DNA of 64,000 bases from Bacillota bacterium (GTDB lineage: Bacteria > Bacillota > Clostridia > Acetivibrionales > DSM-1351), in contig JAEWMS010000084.1 in assembly GCA_023393115.1 (NCBI GenBank), forward strand, positions 25,758 through 89,757, written 5' to 3'. A model generated the notes under the pieces. That model made no database searches. It was not told the DNA's origin and worked only from the letters and a program-made list of their open reading frames with translations. How positions within the stretch are numbered: the stretch's first letter is position 1; the number at the start of each line of letters is the position of its first letter. Below are positions 1 to 8,428 of this stretch, piece by piece. The position numbers and the translations under genes are program-made.

Positions 1-1066
1 TTCTGTATAGTACAGCAAAATCTTTGAACTTGCGCCCTTCATCTTTTATAAGCCTCTGGATTTCTCTTGCGGTGAAAAGTGCTTCCTCATGTTCGTTATC
101 ATTCTCGCACATGACTATCTTATTGCCACCCTTGTTGTCTGTCCACAGGCTTTTACACTTTCTGCCGGTATTGTTCTTGATGACATGGTTTGCAGCATCC
201 AAAATAGTTTGGGTTGATCTGTAGTTCTGCTCGAGCTTTACAGTTTTACAGCCTTTAAAGTCCTTTTCAAAATCCAGAATATTTCTTATATTTGCACCTC
301 TCCAGCTGTAAATTCCCTGATCATCATCACCGACTACACAAAGATTTCCGTGGGCCTCAGAAAGATTTCTAACCAGCATGTACTGTGCTGTATTGGTATC
401 TTGATACTCATCCACCAGTATATATCTAAACTTCCTCTGGTAAAAATTTAATACCTCAGGATACTCCTTAAAAAGCTTTATGGTGTACATTATGATATCA
501 TCAAAATCCAAGGCATTATTGCTCTTAAGCTTTTTCTGATACAGAGTGTAAAGTTTTGCGATTTTACCCAGACGAAAATCCGAAGCGTACAACTTTTCAA
601 AGTGTGCAGCATCAATTAGTTCATTTTTCTGTTTCCCTATATTTTCAAGAACGGATTTTGGGGGAAAGTTCTTTTCATTTATGTTCAGTTCTTTGATACA
701 CTCCTTAATTACAACCTGTTGATCCAGTGTATCATAAATAACGAAGCTCCTGTCATACCCCAGCTTTTCAATATCTCTCCTCAATATCCTTATACATATG
801 GAGTGAAAGGTACCTACCCACATGTCGTTGCTAAGGTCTCCAATGAGATTGTCAATTCTTTCTCTCATCTCTCTTGCAGCTTTATTTGTAAAGGTAATTG
901 CCAATATATTTGATGGGAAAACCCCTTGTTCCTTTATCAGGTACGCTATTCTGTTTGTAAGAACTCTTGTTTTACCCGAGCCTGCACCTGCCAGTATCAA
1001 AAGCGGTCCTTCATTGTGAAGCACTGCTGTTTTTTGTTCCTTATTTAACCCGTCTAATAAACTCAT
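1..1066 (-). CDS. pcrA: ATP-dependent DNA helicase PcrA/UvrD, 5' portion (runs off the window)
   Basis: Superfamily 1 3'-5' DNA helicase acting in nucleotide-excision repair and replication restart. Reading leftward from ATG at 1066, the protein begins MSLLDGLNKEQ and shows the Q motif (LNKEQKTAV), Walker A (LAGAGSGKTRVL), motif Ia (AITFTNKAAREM), Walker B (ILVDEYQDTN), motif III (VVGDDDQGIYSWRGA) and motif IV (LEQNYRST). About 355 of the usual 730 or so residues are present; the rest lies left of position 1. The start is supported by GGAGG a few bases upstream. The gene follows the shikimate-kinase-like gene on the same strand across a terminator. Identification as PcrA rather than another UvrD paralogue is by general similarity. 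Confidence 0.93.
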   Translation of the reverse strand, partial: MSLLDGLNKEQKTAVLHNEGPLLILAGAGSGKTRVLTNRIAYLIKEQGVFPSNILAITFTNKAAREMRERIDNLIGDLSNDMWVGTFHSICIRILRRDIEKLGYDRSFVIYDTLDQQVVIKECIKELNINEKNFPPKSVLENIGKQKNELIDAAHFEKLYASDFRLGKIAKLYTLYQKKLKSNNALDFDDIIMYTIKLFKEYPEVLNFYQRKFRYILVDEYQDTNTAQYMLVRNLSEAHGNLCVVGDDDQGIYSWRGANIRNILDFEKDFKGCKTVKLEQNYRSTQTILDAANHVIKNNTGRKCKSLWTDNKGGNKIVMCENDNEHEEALFTAREIQRLIKDEGRKFKDFAVLYR

Positions 1067-1102
1067 TTCAATCCTCCGTCAGTATTAACCCCTCTCAAAA
1101 TA

Positions 1103-1132
1103 CAAAAAAAACAACCAAGCAGCTTAGTTGTT
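1103..1132 (-). terminator. Intrinsic terminator after the shikimate-kinase-like gene
   Basis: The arms AACAAC-AAG and CTT-GTTGTT form an imperfect hairpin. On the minus strand it is followed by a run of about eight T residues. It sits between the end of the 1161-1664 gene and the start of pcrA. Confidence 0.7.
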
Positions 1133-1160
1133 CTTTTATTATATTTCATTTTTAGTTTCA

Positions 1161-1664
1161 TTACAAGGAAGCCAGTTTGTTATGAACAGCCGCAAGGGTA
1201 TCCTCGATAGAGTTATTGGAGCATTCCAGCTTAATATCGGCATATTTTTCATATAAGGGGGCCCTCTCTCTGTAAAGATCTACAAGGGTCTGGCCTTTTT
1301 CAAGAACCACTCCTCTGGTCTTTAGATTCCTAAGCCTTTTATTTACTGTTTCCATATCTATATGAAGATAAATAACAATACCGTTTTTCTTAAGATGCTC
1401 CATGGCTTTTCCGCTGTAAACTACACTTCCGCCAGTAGCAATAACTGTGTTAGTACAGTTCAGAGATAAAATTGCCTTCTCTTCAATTTCAAGAAAGGCC
1501 CCTGAGCCTTCATTATTAAGAATCTCCTGTAAAAGCTTCCCTTGCTGGGTTTGAATCAGAACATCAGTATCCACAAAATTCATCCCGAAATTCTTAGCTA
1601 TTATAACACCAACCGTACTTTTTCCGGCGCTAGGCATACCAATTAAAACAATATTTCTCAACAT
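1161..1664 (-). CDS. aroK: Shikimate kinase-like P-loop kinase (atypical)
   Basis: A 167-residue P-loop kinase of the shikimate kinase family (COG0703-like); the family phosphorylates shikimate with ATP in the chorismate pathway in the cytosol. Seen: Walker A GMPSAGKST (9-17), the DTD motif with D34, an ATGGS stretch (76-80), and a C-terminal RAPLYEKYA segment matching the usual Arg-Pro-Leu-Tyr substrate motif. Odd: in canonical enzymes residue 58 is the shikimate-binding Arg of F-R-x-x-E, here FLEIEE with Leu58, and the GGG loop reads GGS. No other aromatic pathway gene is nearby. It may be a divergent kinase clade with another substrate; the symbol is by family only. Confidence 0.72.
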   Translation of the reverse strand: MLRNIVLIGMPSAGKSTVGVIIAKNFGMNFVDTDVLIQTQQGKLLQEILNNEGSGAFLEIEEKAILSLNCTNTVIATGGSVVYSGKAMEHLKKNGIVIYLHIDMETVNKRLRNLKTRGVVLEKGQTLVDLYRERAPLYEKYADIKLECSNNSIEDTLAAVHNKLASL

Positions 1665-1779
1665 CAGGCTCCTTCCTACATATGATTAACGAATCAATCC
1701 AGGAATATTATCCCCAATCTTTCTTCAAAAATTTGTTCAAAGCTGTTTAGTGGTGTTATAATTACTCTGTCTTTGCCCG

Positions 1780-3663
1780 CTAATTATTCTTAAAAAAGTC
1801 TGATCTTATGGCCATATCGGCATACTCCAGCCCTTTTAGCATTTCTTCCTTTTTTGCTCCATCGATTTTGCCCCGGAGTTCACCATTTGACAGTACCACA
1901 TAGTCCTCTTTCGTGTTTAACAGATTCCTTCCGAATACAGTAGACTCATATTCACTTTCATCTACTCCAAAAAGGTATAGAAGTGTAGGCATAAGGTCGA
2001 TTTGTCCGCCTGTTGTATGGATTGTCTGGGCCTGCTGCCCCTTACTGTATATAATCAAAGGAATTCTTTTATCGTTCTCCAGCCACCACTGCTGAGACGG
2101 CTGTATACTTTGTATTTCGTCCTTAAAGTATTTATGTACCGAATCATGGTCTCCATATATTACTAACACAGTGTTATCAAGTACTCCCGACTTTTCTAGT
2201 TCTTCAATAAAGGTTCCGATACACCTGTCTGTATAATTTATACTCTGGAAGTAGCCCCCAAGTCGGCTGTCAGCCAGTTGGCCCGTCAGCTTCAGCTTTT
2301 GATGCCTCAATGGCATCTCGAAGGGTGAATGGCTGGTTAATGTGACCATAAAACTGTAAAAAGGCGCTTTCTGGTTAATCACTGTGTCCTTTACCTGTCT
2401 TAGAAAAGACCCATCACTTAATCCCAAAAAAATTACCTCATCCATTTTAAAGCTTTTGGAGTCTATACACTGCTGGAAACCCATATTATCCAGAGCCTCC
2501 ATCCAGTTCCAGTACTCTCCGTTATCAGGATGAATGGCCGTTGTAGTATAGCCATGCTTTTCCATCATTACAGGCAGTGAATTGTAGGTGGTATAAGGAA
2601 ACCTGAAAAAGGTACTGCCCTTTCTAACTGGAAATACCGATGTATTTGTCATCAAGTCGGCATCTGAGCTGGTTCCCTCATTTATCTGAGTATAATAGTT
2701 ATTAAAGTACAAACTGTTTGATAATAGTTTGTTAAGTGTCGGTGTTACCTCCTGCCCATCAACTGATTGTCCGATGACGAAATTCTCAAGAGATTCCACC
2801 TGCAAAATCAAAAGGTTTTTTCCTTTATAAATACCTTTATAGCTGTTGGGAGGTAACTTTTCATTTTTAGCGTCTATCCAGTTCTGAATCGCGTTCCTGT
2901 CTTTATCAGATATCTTGTAAGGCTTGAAGTCTGAGAAAAACACATAGCAGTCGTACACATGATACCCCATAGGAGAAGTGTTACTGATGGTCTGAGCAGG
3001 ATTCCAATGAGTATAAAAAATATAGTCATTTTTGTCGTTGCCGTATATGTCAATTATTATATGGTTTGCAGTTATGTATCCCATCGATAGAATAGCAATG
3101 GTAAAAAATGCAATCAATCTGGCTTTAAGGCTCGTAAATAACGGAGATGAATAATAAACCATATTTCTTGTTATTATCAATAGAACTGCGATAATTGGAA
3201 TATCAAAGTAGAAAACAATATCACAGGGCCTGAACATTGCAAATATACTATCCCACAGATTGTTCAGATTACCCGTTTGCCGCAGGAGCTGGGTAGAAAG
3301 GAAATTGCCGCTGGCCCGGATATATACGGCATCAAAGGAAAATAAAAAAGAGCATAAAAAATTCAGAATGAGTAAAAGCCAGAGCCTTCCCTTATTCTTA
3401 GCCAGATAGCTAAGGGATAAAACAACCAATAAAAATGCAACGCATATTGACATGTATTTTATGTTTCTTAATCCCCGAGACATATCAATTAACGATTGAT
3501 TATCGCTGTTTACAAATCCCATGAGTACAACGGATTTTAGAAGCAGCATTCCAAATGTTATAAACATCAGCCACTCCTGAGCCAGGCACCAAAAAAACCC
3601 ATCCCCTCTGTTCAAGTTTCTTCTATGAGCTACGGTAATACCATAAGAAGTTTTAGCCATCAT
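1780..3663 (-). CDS. LTA synthase family membrane sulfatase (glycerophosphate transferase)
   Basis: A 627-residue protein with about five membrane segments in residues 33-200, then an extracellular alkaline-phosphatase/sulfatase domain. LtaS enzymes polymerise glycerophosphate from phosphatidylglycerol onto a lipid anchor outside the membrane. Catalytic signature: metal-binding E290 in LILQVESLEN, the Thr nucleophile T331 in NEGTSSDADLMTNTS, His in TSHSPF, and Asp/His in YGDHDS. ATG at 3663 has GGGAG upstream; MM offers two adjacent starts. No dlt or glycolipid synthase gene is adjacent, so the polymer it makes cannot be inferred. It could be a primase- or YqgS/YfnI-type paralogue rather than the main LtaS. 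Confidence 0.85.
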   Translation of the reverse strand: MMAKTSYGITVAHRRNLNRGDGFFWCLAQEWLMFITFGMLLLKSVVLMGFVNSDNQSLIDMSRGLRNIKYMSICVAFLLVVLSLSYLAKNKGRLWLLLILNFLCSFLFSFDAVYIRASGNFLSTQLLRQTGNLNNLWDSIFAMFRPCDIVFYFDIPIIAVLLIITRNMVYYSSPLFTSLKARLIAFFTIAILSMGYITANHIIIDIYGNDKNDYIFYTHWNPAQTISNTSPMGYHVYDCYVFFSDFKPYKISDKDRNAIQNWIDAKNEKLPPNSYKGIYKGKNLLILQVESLENFVIGQSVDGQEVTPTLNKLLSNSLYFNNYYTQINEGTSSDADLMTNTSVFPVRKGSTFFRFPYTTYNSLPVMMEKHGYTTTAIHPDNGEYWNWMEALDNMGFQQCIDSKSFKMDEVIFLGLSDGSFLRQVKDTVINQKAPFYSFMVTLTSHSPFEMPLRHQKLKLTGQLADSRLGGYFQSINYTDRCIGTFIEELEKSGVLDNTVLVIYGDHDSVHKYFKDEIQSIQPSQQWWLENDKRIPLIIYSKGQQAQTIHTTGGQIDLMPTLLYLFGVDESEYESTVFGRNLLNTKEDYVVLSNGELRGKIDGAKKEEMLKGLEYADMAIRSDFFKNN

Positions 3664-3860
3664 ATTTTATTTTCTCCCATAGAATACATATTATTGAATC
3701 AAATTTGTAGTTATTATATTACTTTAGTGAATATAAAGTCAATTGCTACTGGTTAAATCTACTCCAATTTAGCACATTATTACTTCTTAAATTACTATAA
3801 TTAGTTTTACTTTAATATAATACAGCTAAAATAACAATACATTTTGTCGATTACAAAACG

Positions 3861-3904
3861 AAAAGCTCCTTTCCTAATAAAATAAAAGGAAAAGGAGCTT
3901 TTAT
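3861..3904 (-). terminator. Intrinsic terminator of hpf
   Basis: AAAAGCTCCTTTCCT pairs with AGGAAAAGGAGCTTTT around an AT-rich loop, directly downstream of the hpf stop. The minus-strand tail is TTTTCGTTTTG. Confidence 0.7.
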
Positions 3905-3928
3905 AAACTTATAAATAATTAACAAGTA

Positions 3929-4459
3929 CTAGAACTCCGGCTCAATCAATCCATAGTTCCCATCCTTACGCTTATAAACAACATTTACCTGTCTGCTGTC
4001 TGCATTATAGAACATAAAGAATTCATGACCCAGCAGATTCATTTGAAGTATAGCTTCCTCAACATCCATGGGTTTGACTGCAAATCTCTTTGATCTAACA
4101 ATCTTGAAATCTTTCTCTTCTGTGATTTCTTCGGTAAATTTAACATTTTCAAACCTGAAATCATGCTCATGAAGCCTTCTTTCTAGCCTTGTTTTGTTTT
4201 TCCTGATTTGTCTTTCAAGAAGGTCTACAGTTTTGTCTATTGAAGAATACATATCTTCGTTTGATTCTTCCGCCCTGAATACTATCCCATTAAATGGTAT
4301 AGTAACTTCAACAATTTGTCTGGTCCTCTGTACACTCAATGTAACATGTGCTTCTGTTTCATTTGTAAAAAATTTATCTAGTTTGTTAATTTTCTTTGTT
4401 ACCCTTTCTTTAAGACCTTCGGTAACATCGATATTTTTTCCAGTAATAATTATCTTCAT
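3929..4459 (-). CDS. hpf: Ribosome hibernation promoting factor, long form
   Basis: A 176-residue long-form HPF/YfiA protein. The N-terminal domain (about 1-100) has the beta-alpha-beta fold that sits in the 30S decoding centre. The C-terminal domain (about 120-176; RFAVKPMDVEEAILQMNLLGHEFFMFYNA) dimerises 70S ribosomes into 100S particles in stationary phase. Length and both domains match the family. The start ATG has GAGGGG upstream. A 78-nt leader separates it from a candidate sigma-H promoter (4538-4563), which fits the known sigma-H control of the Bacillus orthologue yvyD. It is monocistronic, with a terminator 25 bp downstream. Confidence 0.93.
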   Translation of the reverse strand: MKIIITGKNIDVTEGLKERVTKKINKLDKFFTNETEAHVTLSVQRTRQIVEVTIPFNGIVFRAEESNEDMYSSIDKTVDLLERQIRKNKTRLERRLHEHDFRFENVKFTEEITEEKDFKIVRSKRFAVKPMDVEEAILQMNLLGHEFFMFYNADSRQVNVVYKRKDGNYGLIEPEF

Positions 4460-4537
4460 AATAACAGCCCCTCTCTGAGTTTTTGTGTAATCATGTTTAG
4501 AGCATTTACTAAAATGGTACTTGTTTAGATTGATATA

Positions 4538-4563
4538 ATTCTACACTAACAGGACAAAATCCT
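4538..4563 (-). promoter_or_regulatory. Candidate sigma-H promoter of hpf
   Basis: On the minus strand AGGATTT (4557-4563) is followed after 12 nt by GTAGAAT (4538-4544), matching the sigma-H pattern of an AGGAWWW box, 11-12 nt, then RNNGAAT. Predicted start near 4530, about 70 nt before the hpf ATG. Known biology: B. subtilis yvyD/hpf is transcribed by sigma-H and sigma-B. Assignment here is inference from consensus. Confidence 0.5.
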
Positions 4564-4679
4564 TCAAAATTAGGCAATGATTTTATATTAATATCCCATA
4601 ATTTTTTATTAAACCTTAAATAATGGATTTGGCAATTAATATAACATTTTTGCACAATTCTTCAACAAAACAGGTGTTT

Positions 4680-4723
4680 TGTGTATAGTTTTCTGTGGAT
4701 AATGTGTATAACCCTGTTCATAA
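4680..4723. other. Row of four DnaA-box-like sites in a 487-bp gene-free interval (4460-4946)
   Basis: Same-orientation nonamers occur at 4680 (TGTGTATAG), 4694 (TGTGGATAA), 4703 (TGTGTATAA) and 4715 (TGTTCATAA). The second and third match the DnaA box TTATNCACA in reverse complement; the others have one mismatch. The rest of 4460-4946 holds the hpf promoter and leader on the right side of hpf and the zinc-ribbon gene's terminator at 4884-4920; nothing else was recognised. No dnaA/dnaN gene is nearby, so an origin is unlikely. Confidence 0.4.
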
Positions 4724-4883
4724 CTGATATTATCAAGAATTTTGCCTGTGGAATACTTTATCCCTTTCAAAAGTCCTCTAGATAATCTATTATTAGTAAT
4801 TAACATTTTTTTATTAAATTATATGCCTTCAACTATTTCCCAAGAACAACAATGGAGAAGAAAGGAATTCATCCAACATACTA

Positions 4884-4920
4884 AAAAAAGTAGGTTGACT
4901 AAAAACAGTCAGCCTACTCG
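4884..4920 (-). terminator. Intrinsic terminator of the zinc-ribbon gene
   Basis: AGTAGGTTGACT and AGTCAGCCTACT form a 12-bp stem (one G-T pair) around AAAAAC. The minus strand continues into seven T residues. It lies 27 bp past the stop of the 4947-5210 gene. Confidence 0.85.
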
Positions 4921-4946
4921 TAAGAACTTAATAATATATTCAAATA

Positions 4947-5210
4947 TTATTTTTTACTTGAATAACATTTGCTGCAATACACTGGTTTGTCCAAATGTGG
5001 CTTAAAAGGCACCCTTGTAGTTTGCCCGCACTCAGCACATATCGCATCATATAACTCTTTCTTAGTTGAATGCTCTCTTTTACTTCTGCATGCCTTGCAA
5101 CGTGTTGGTTCATTTTGGAAACCCTTTTCAGCATAAAATTCTTGTTCACCGGCTGAAAAAGTAAAATCCTCACCACATTCCTTGCAAACCAAGGTTTTGT
5201 CATTATACAT
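4947..5210 (-). CDS. Double CxxC zinc-ribbon protein
   Basis: An 87-residue cytosolic protein with four CxxC pairs: CKEC, CKAC, CAEC, CSKC. They should form two zinc ribbons, as in the zf-trcl/CxxC-CxxC family of small clostridial proteins of unknown role, possibly nucleic-acid or ribosome related. The ATG at 5210 is preferred over the in-frame GTG at 5225 because GAGGGG lies seven bases before the ATG and would overlap the upstream start. It is monocistronic, with its own promoter (5250-5278) and terminator. No function is assigned beyond zinc binding. Confidence 0.85.
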   Translation of the reverse strand: MYNDKTLVCKECGEDFTFSAGEQEFYAEKGFQNEPTRCKACRSKREHSTKKELYDAICAECGQTTRVPFKPHLDKPVYCSKCYSSKK

Positions 5211-5249
5211 TGTATCGCCCCTCACTTAACAGGTATTTTAATATTTTAC

Positions 5250-5278
5250 ATTATATTACATACATTACCATTATTCAA
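5250..5278 (-). promoter_or_regulatory. Sigma-A promoter of the zinc-ribbon gene
   Basis: Minus strand TTGAAT (5273-5278), 17-nt spacer, TATAAT (5250-5255), about 40 nt before the start codon. Confidence 0.65.
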
Positions 5279-5331
5279 TATATAATTTTTATGAAGTAAT
5301 GTATCAGCCTGGTAATCAAGTCCCCAATCAA

Positions 5332-6270
5332 TTATTTCCCTATGCTAATTCCCTCCCACAGTCTTTGGGGATACCTGCCTTCCTGAACCATGTCGTTGAT
5401 AGACTTTTTAACTGTCGGTTTATCTTCCTGGTAGGTTACGCCATACCACTTATCAGTGGTGGAAAGTACTCTCACATCGGCCTTACCTGATTTTATCAGG
5501 TTGTCTACAACAGTCGGGAGAAAAAATTCTGCCTTTAATATGTTACTCCTATTATTTTCAAGGAATACAGGGAACTGCTCCTCAAGCTCATTGAACAAGC
5601 TGGTATTAAACCCCCAGGTGTTCATCGAAACTATATTTCCCTTCGGTATCGTGATCCAGTTTCTATCATCCTCGGTGTATTTAGTCTCTTCACCAAACTT
5701 CATTATTTTAGTTCTTTCGTGAATGTCCACAAGATTTCCCTTGGCGTCAACATTACATACGCCCCTTGCAACATGCCCGTTTTCTGTCAGTGTATTTTCC
5801 AGTATAAAACCAACCATACAGTAATTATACTTGTCTGAAGCGTCCTGACTGCTTGCAAGAAAATCATTAAGTAGCTTATAGGTATGGGCACCATAAAAAT
5901 CATCAGCATTTATTACTGCAAAAGGAGTTTTTACCGCTGCTTTAGCACTGAGAACAGCATGTCCTGTTCCCCAGGGCTTAACCCTGCCGTCAGGAACAGA
6001 AAATCCTTTTGGTAAATTATCGATGTTTTGATAAACATATTCAACATCGATTAAACCCTCAATTTTCTTGCCTATTACTTCCCTGAAAGTTTCCTCTATT
6101 TCTTTTTTAATAATGAATACAACTTTACTGAAGCCGGCTCTTATAGCATCATATATGGAGTACTCCATAATTATTTCTCCATTTGGTCCGACAGGGTCAA
6201 TCTGTTTTAAACCACCATATCTGCTTCCCATTCCGGCTGCCATTATTACTAAAGTAGTCTTATTTTGCAT
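5332..6270 (-). CDS. Sugar nucleotidyltransferase
   Basis: A 312-residue cytosolic Rossmann-like NTP transferase that would join a sugar-1-phosphate to a nucleotide. Motifs: AAGMGSRYGGLKQ near residue 11 for nucleotide and phosphate binding, GTGHAV around 100, and NADDFYG with metal-binding Asp residues around 120. It follows galE by 41 bp with a strong GGGGGG ribosome site, so the two are probably one operon making UDP-glucose/UDP-galactose-type precursors for envelope glycans. Family members are usually annotated only as nucleotidyltransferase; the base and sugar are not decided by sequence here. Confidence 0.82.
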   Translation of the reverse strand: MQNKTTLVIMAAGMGSRYGGLKQIDPVGPNGEIIMEYSIYDAIRAGFSKVVFIIKKEIEETFREVIGKKIEGLIDVEYVYQNIDNLPKGFSVPDGRVKPWGTGHAVLSAKAAVKTPFAVINADDFYGAHTYKLLNDFLASSQDASDKYNYCMVGFILENTLTENGHVARGVCNVDAKGNLVDIHERTKIMKFGEETKYTEDDRNWITIPKGNIVSMNTWGFNTSLFNELEEQFPVFLENNRSNILKAEFFLPTVVDNLIKSGKADVRVLSTTDKWYGVTYQEDKPTVKKSINDMVQEGRYPQRLWEGISIGK

Positions 6271-6311
6271 GTAAATTACCCCCCTAATTTTTTGATTAAT
6301 TGTGTGAATAA

Positions 6312-7325
6312 CTATTTATATCCTTCAGGGTTTTGTGACTGCCATCTCCATGAATCTCTGCACATTTCATCAATATCCTTTTCGGCGGTCCAGCCCAGTT
6401 CAGCTTGTGCTCTATCTGTTTTTGCATAGCAGGCTGCTATATCTCCCGGCCTTCTCCCGACAATTTTGTATGGAATGTCTTTACCGCAGGCCTTTGAAAA
6501 AGCCTGTATCACTTCAAGCACTGAATACCCTTTACCGGTACCCAAATTGTAAGGTTTTATTCCGATGTGTTCGTTTGTTAGTTTTTCAATTGCCTTGACA
6601 TGGCCTTTAGCCAAATCAACAACGTGTATGTAATCTCTTACTCCGGTTCCGTCAATTGTGGAATAGTCATTTCCGAAAACTTTTACTTCTTGATGCTTAC
6701 CCACAGCAACCTGTGCTATATAAGGTACCAGATTATTAGGAATCCCATTGGGGTCTTCTCCGATCAGGCCGCTGATGTGAGCCCCTATGGGGTTGAAATA
6801 TCTCAGAAGCGCTATGTTCCATGACATATCGGAGTGATGAAGATCTTGTAATATTTCTTCAATCATGAGTTTTGTGCGGCCGTATGGATTTGTTACAGAT
6901 AGGGCAAACTCCTCCGCTATGGGGACACTTACAGGATCACCGTAAACCGTAGCTGATGAGCTGAAAACAAAATTCTTCACTTTATACTTTTGCATCAATT
7001 CCAATAGAATTAAGGTTCCTGTCAAATTGTTTTGGTAGTATTTTAACGGTATTGCTACTGATTCACCGACTGCCTTAAGCCCTGCAAAGTGTATGACGGA
7101 ATCGATCTTTTCGTTTCTGAACACATTCTCCAGTTCGAGTTTGTCAAGTATATCTATCTTATAAAACTTTACTTCCCTTCCACTGATCTGCTTTACTCTT
7201 TCAACCGCTATTTCCTTGCTGTTAACCAAATTATCCACGATGACAACCTCATAACCTGCAGACATCAGTTCCAGACAAGTATGAGTGCCTATGTATCCGG
7301 CCCCGCCGGTAACCAGTACTGCCAT
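6312..7325 (-). CDS. galE: UDP-glucose 4-epimerase
   Basis: A 337-residue extended short-chain dehydrogenase that interconverts UDP-glucose and UDP-galactose with bound NAD. Seen: GGAGYIG NAD-binding loop (7-13), catalytic S124 in FSSSATVYGDP, Y148/K152 in YGRTK, and the C-terminal RRPGDIAACYA segment typical of GalE. Length is normal. First gene of a two-gene operon with the nucleotidyltransferase, behind a good sigma-A promoter at 7371-7400. No galK/galT is adjacent, which suggests precursor supply for surface polysaccharide rather than galactose catabolism. Confidence 0.94.
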   Translation of the reverse strand: MAVLVTGGAGYIGTHTCLELMSAGYEVVIVDNLVNSKEIAVERVKQISGREVKFYKIDILDKLELENVFRNEKIDSVIHFAGLKAVGESVAIPLKYYQNNLTGTLILLELMQKYKVKNFVFSSSATVYGDPVSVPIAEEFALSVTNPYGRTKLMIEEILQDLHHSDMSWNIALLRYFNPIGAHISGLIGEDPNGIPNNLVPYIAQVAVGKHQEVKVFGNDYSTIDGTGVRDYIHVVDLAKGHVKAIEKLTNEHIGIKPYNLGTGKGYSVLEVIQAFSKACGKDIPYKIVGRRPGDIAACYAKTDRAQAELGWTAEKDIDEMCRDSWRWQSQNPEGYK

Positions 7326-7370
7326 TCAATAACCCCCTTTTTCTTTTGAGACGAATATCATTGTTACTTA

Positions 7371-7400
7371 TTTATACAGAGTAACATTGTTTTTGGTCAA
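7371..7400 (-). promoter_or_regulatory. Sigma-A promoter of galE
   Basis: Minus strand TTGACC (7395-7400), 18-nt spacer, TATAAA (7371-7376), 45 nt upstream of the galE ATG. Confidence 0.6.
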
Positions 7401-7519
7401 ATTCTTTAATTATTTATTAATTTTTCCTGCTTAATCCATTTTAGATCATACTGTAAATATTTTATACAAAATAAATAAATAAAACAACCTTTGGGAAAAA
7501 CAGTACAGTGTGGCATTAA

Positions 7520-8428
7520 CTACTTCGATTTGTTCAGTTGCTTTAGCACCTCATCAAGTTGATTTTTATTATTGCAGCTAAGCATTGGCTCGAACAAATC
7601 GCCTTTTTGTTCCAGACGCGCTGCAATATTCTTAAGTGTAAACATCTCAGGCCGTATTTTCCCCAGCTCTTCCCATTCTATAGGTGTCGAAACTGCAGCG
7701 CTTTTTACAGCTCTGGCTGAATAAGCAGTAATCATACTTTTTCCATGCCACATCTGCAGCCAGTCAAAGTATATCTTCCTGTCACGGTTCTTCTTCATTC
7801 TCTCAATGGTAACCTTATTGCCCAATTTGTGGGTAAAGTATTCTGCAAAGAACTGGTTAAGGGTTCTGGCAGTATCATAATTGTACCTCGCTCCGGTGGG
7901 AATAAAAATCTGAAGGCCAGTGGCACCCGAGGTTTTTATAAAAGCGGTAATCCCAAGGGCTATGAGTGTTTCATGAATACTATCAGCTATTTCAGCAACT
8001 TCCTCAAAAGTATTTGCTTCATCAGGATCAAGATCGAATACAAGACTTGAGGGATTATCGGGTTTTTCATGAACATTAAAGCTGGTATGAAGCTCAAGAG
8101 CGGCCTGAGTGCACAGCCAGATCAAAGTGGCTGCCGAATTAAGGGCAATATAGTTTTTATCATTAAATTTAACTATTTTTACCCATTCAGGTGTATTAGC
8201 CGGCTTTTCCTTTTGATAAAAGCTCTTATCACCTATTCCATGGGGATACCTTATTGAGGTAAGCATCCTGTTTTTAGCATACCTTATTACATAGGGTGCA
8301 AGTGTTGTCATTGTTTCAATAAACTGAAGTTTTGTTATTTGGGCCTCAGGCCAAAAGAGCTTGTCAGGATTAGTCACATCAATAATTTTGCTTTCAATTT
8401 CTACTTTTATATCAACAATTGTTTTCAT
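7520..8428 (-). CDS. ligD: LigD-type NHEJ polymerase/primase domain protein
   Basis: A 302-residue stand-alone POL domain of the archaeo-eukaryotic primase type; it fills gaps and adds (ribo)nucleotides at double-strand breaks held by Ku. Catalytic metal ligands D132 and D134 lie in VFDLDPDE; KTSGATGLQIFIP and the YFDWLQ...YSARA region match LigD POL. The start ATG overlaps the stop of the ligase gene (TAATG), implying coupled translation. In many bacteria POL and ligase are fused with a phosphoesterase; here POL is a separate chain and no phosphoesterase domain is encoded nearby. Confidence 0.92.
   Translation of the reverse strand: MKTIVDIKVEIESKIIDVTNPDKLFWPEAQITKLQFIETMTTLAPYVIRYAKNRMLTSIRYPHGIGDKSFYQKEKPANTPEWVKIVKFNDKNYIALNSAATLIWLCTQAALELHTSFNVHEKPDNPSSLVFDLDPDEANTFEEVAEIADSIHETLIALGITAFIKTSGATGLQIFIPTGARYNYDTARTLNQFFAEYFTHKLGNKVTIERMKKNRDRKIYFDWLQMWHGKSMITAYSARAVKSAAVSTPIEWEELGKIRPEMFTLKNIAARLEQKGDLFEPMLSCNNKNQLDEVLKQLNKSK

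Noticed and set aside
4680..4723. Chromosomal replication origin
   Set aside because: Although two perfect DnaA boxes are present, there is no dnaA, dnaN, recF or AT-rich unwinding element with it; only four boxes.
5260..5304. Inverted repeat ATACATTAC/GTAATGTAT as a terminator or operator
   Set aside because: The 9-bp arms are 27 bp apart in very AT-rich sequence, overlap the zinc-ribbon promoter and have no T run; chance pairing is likely.
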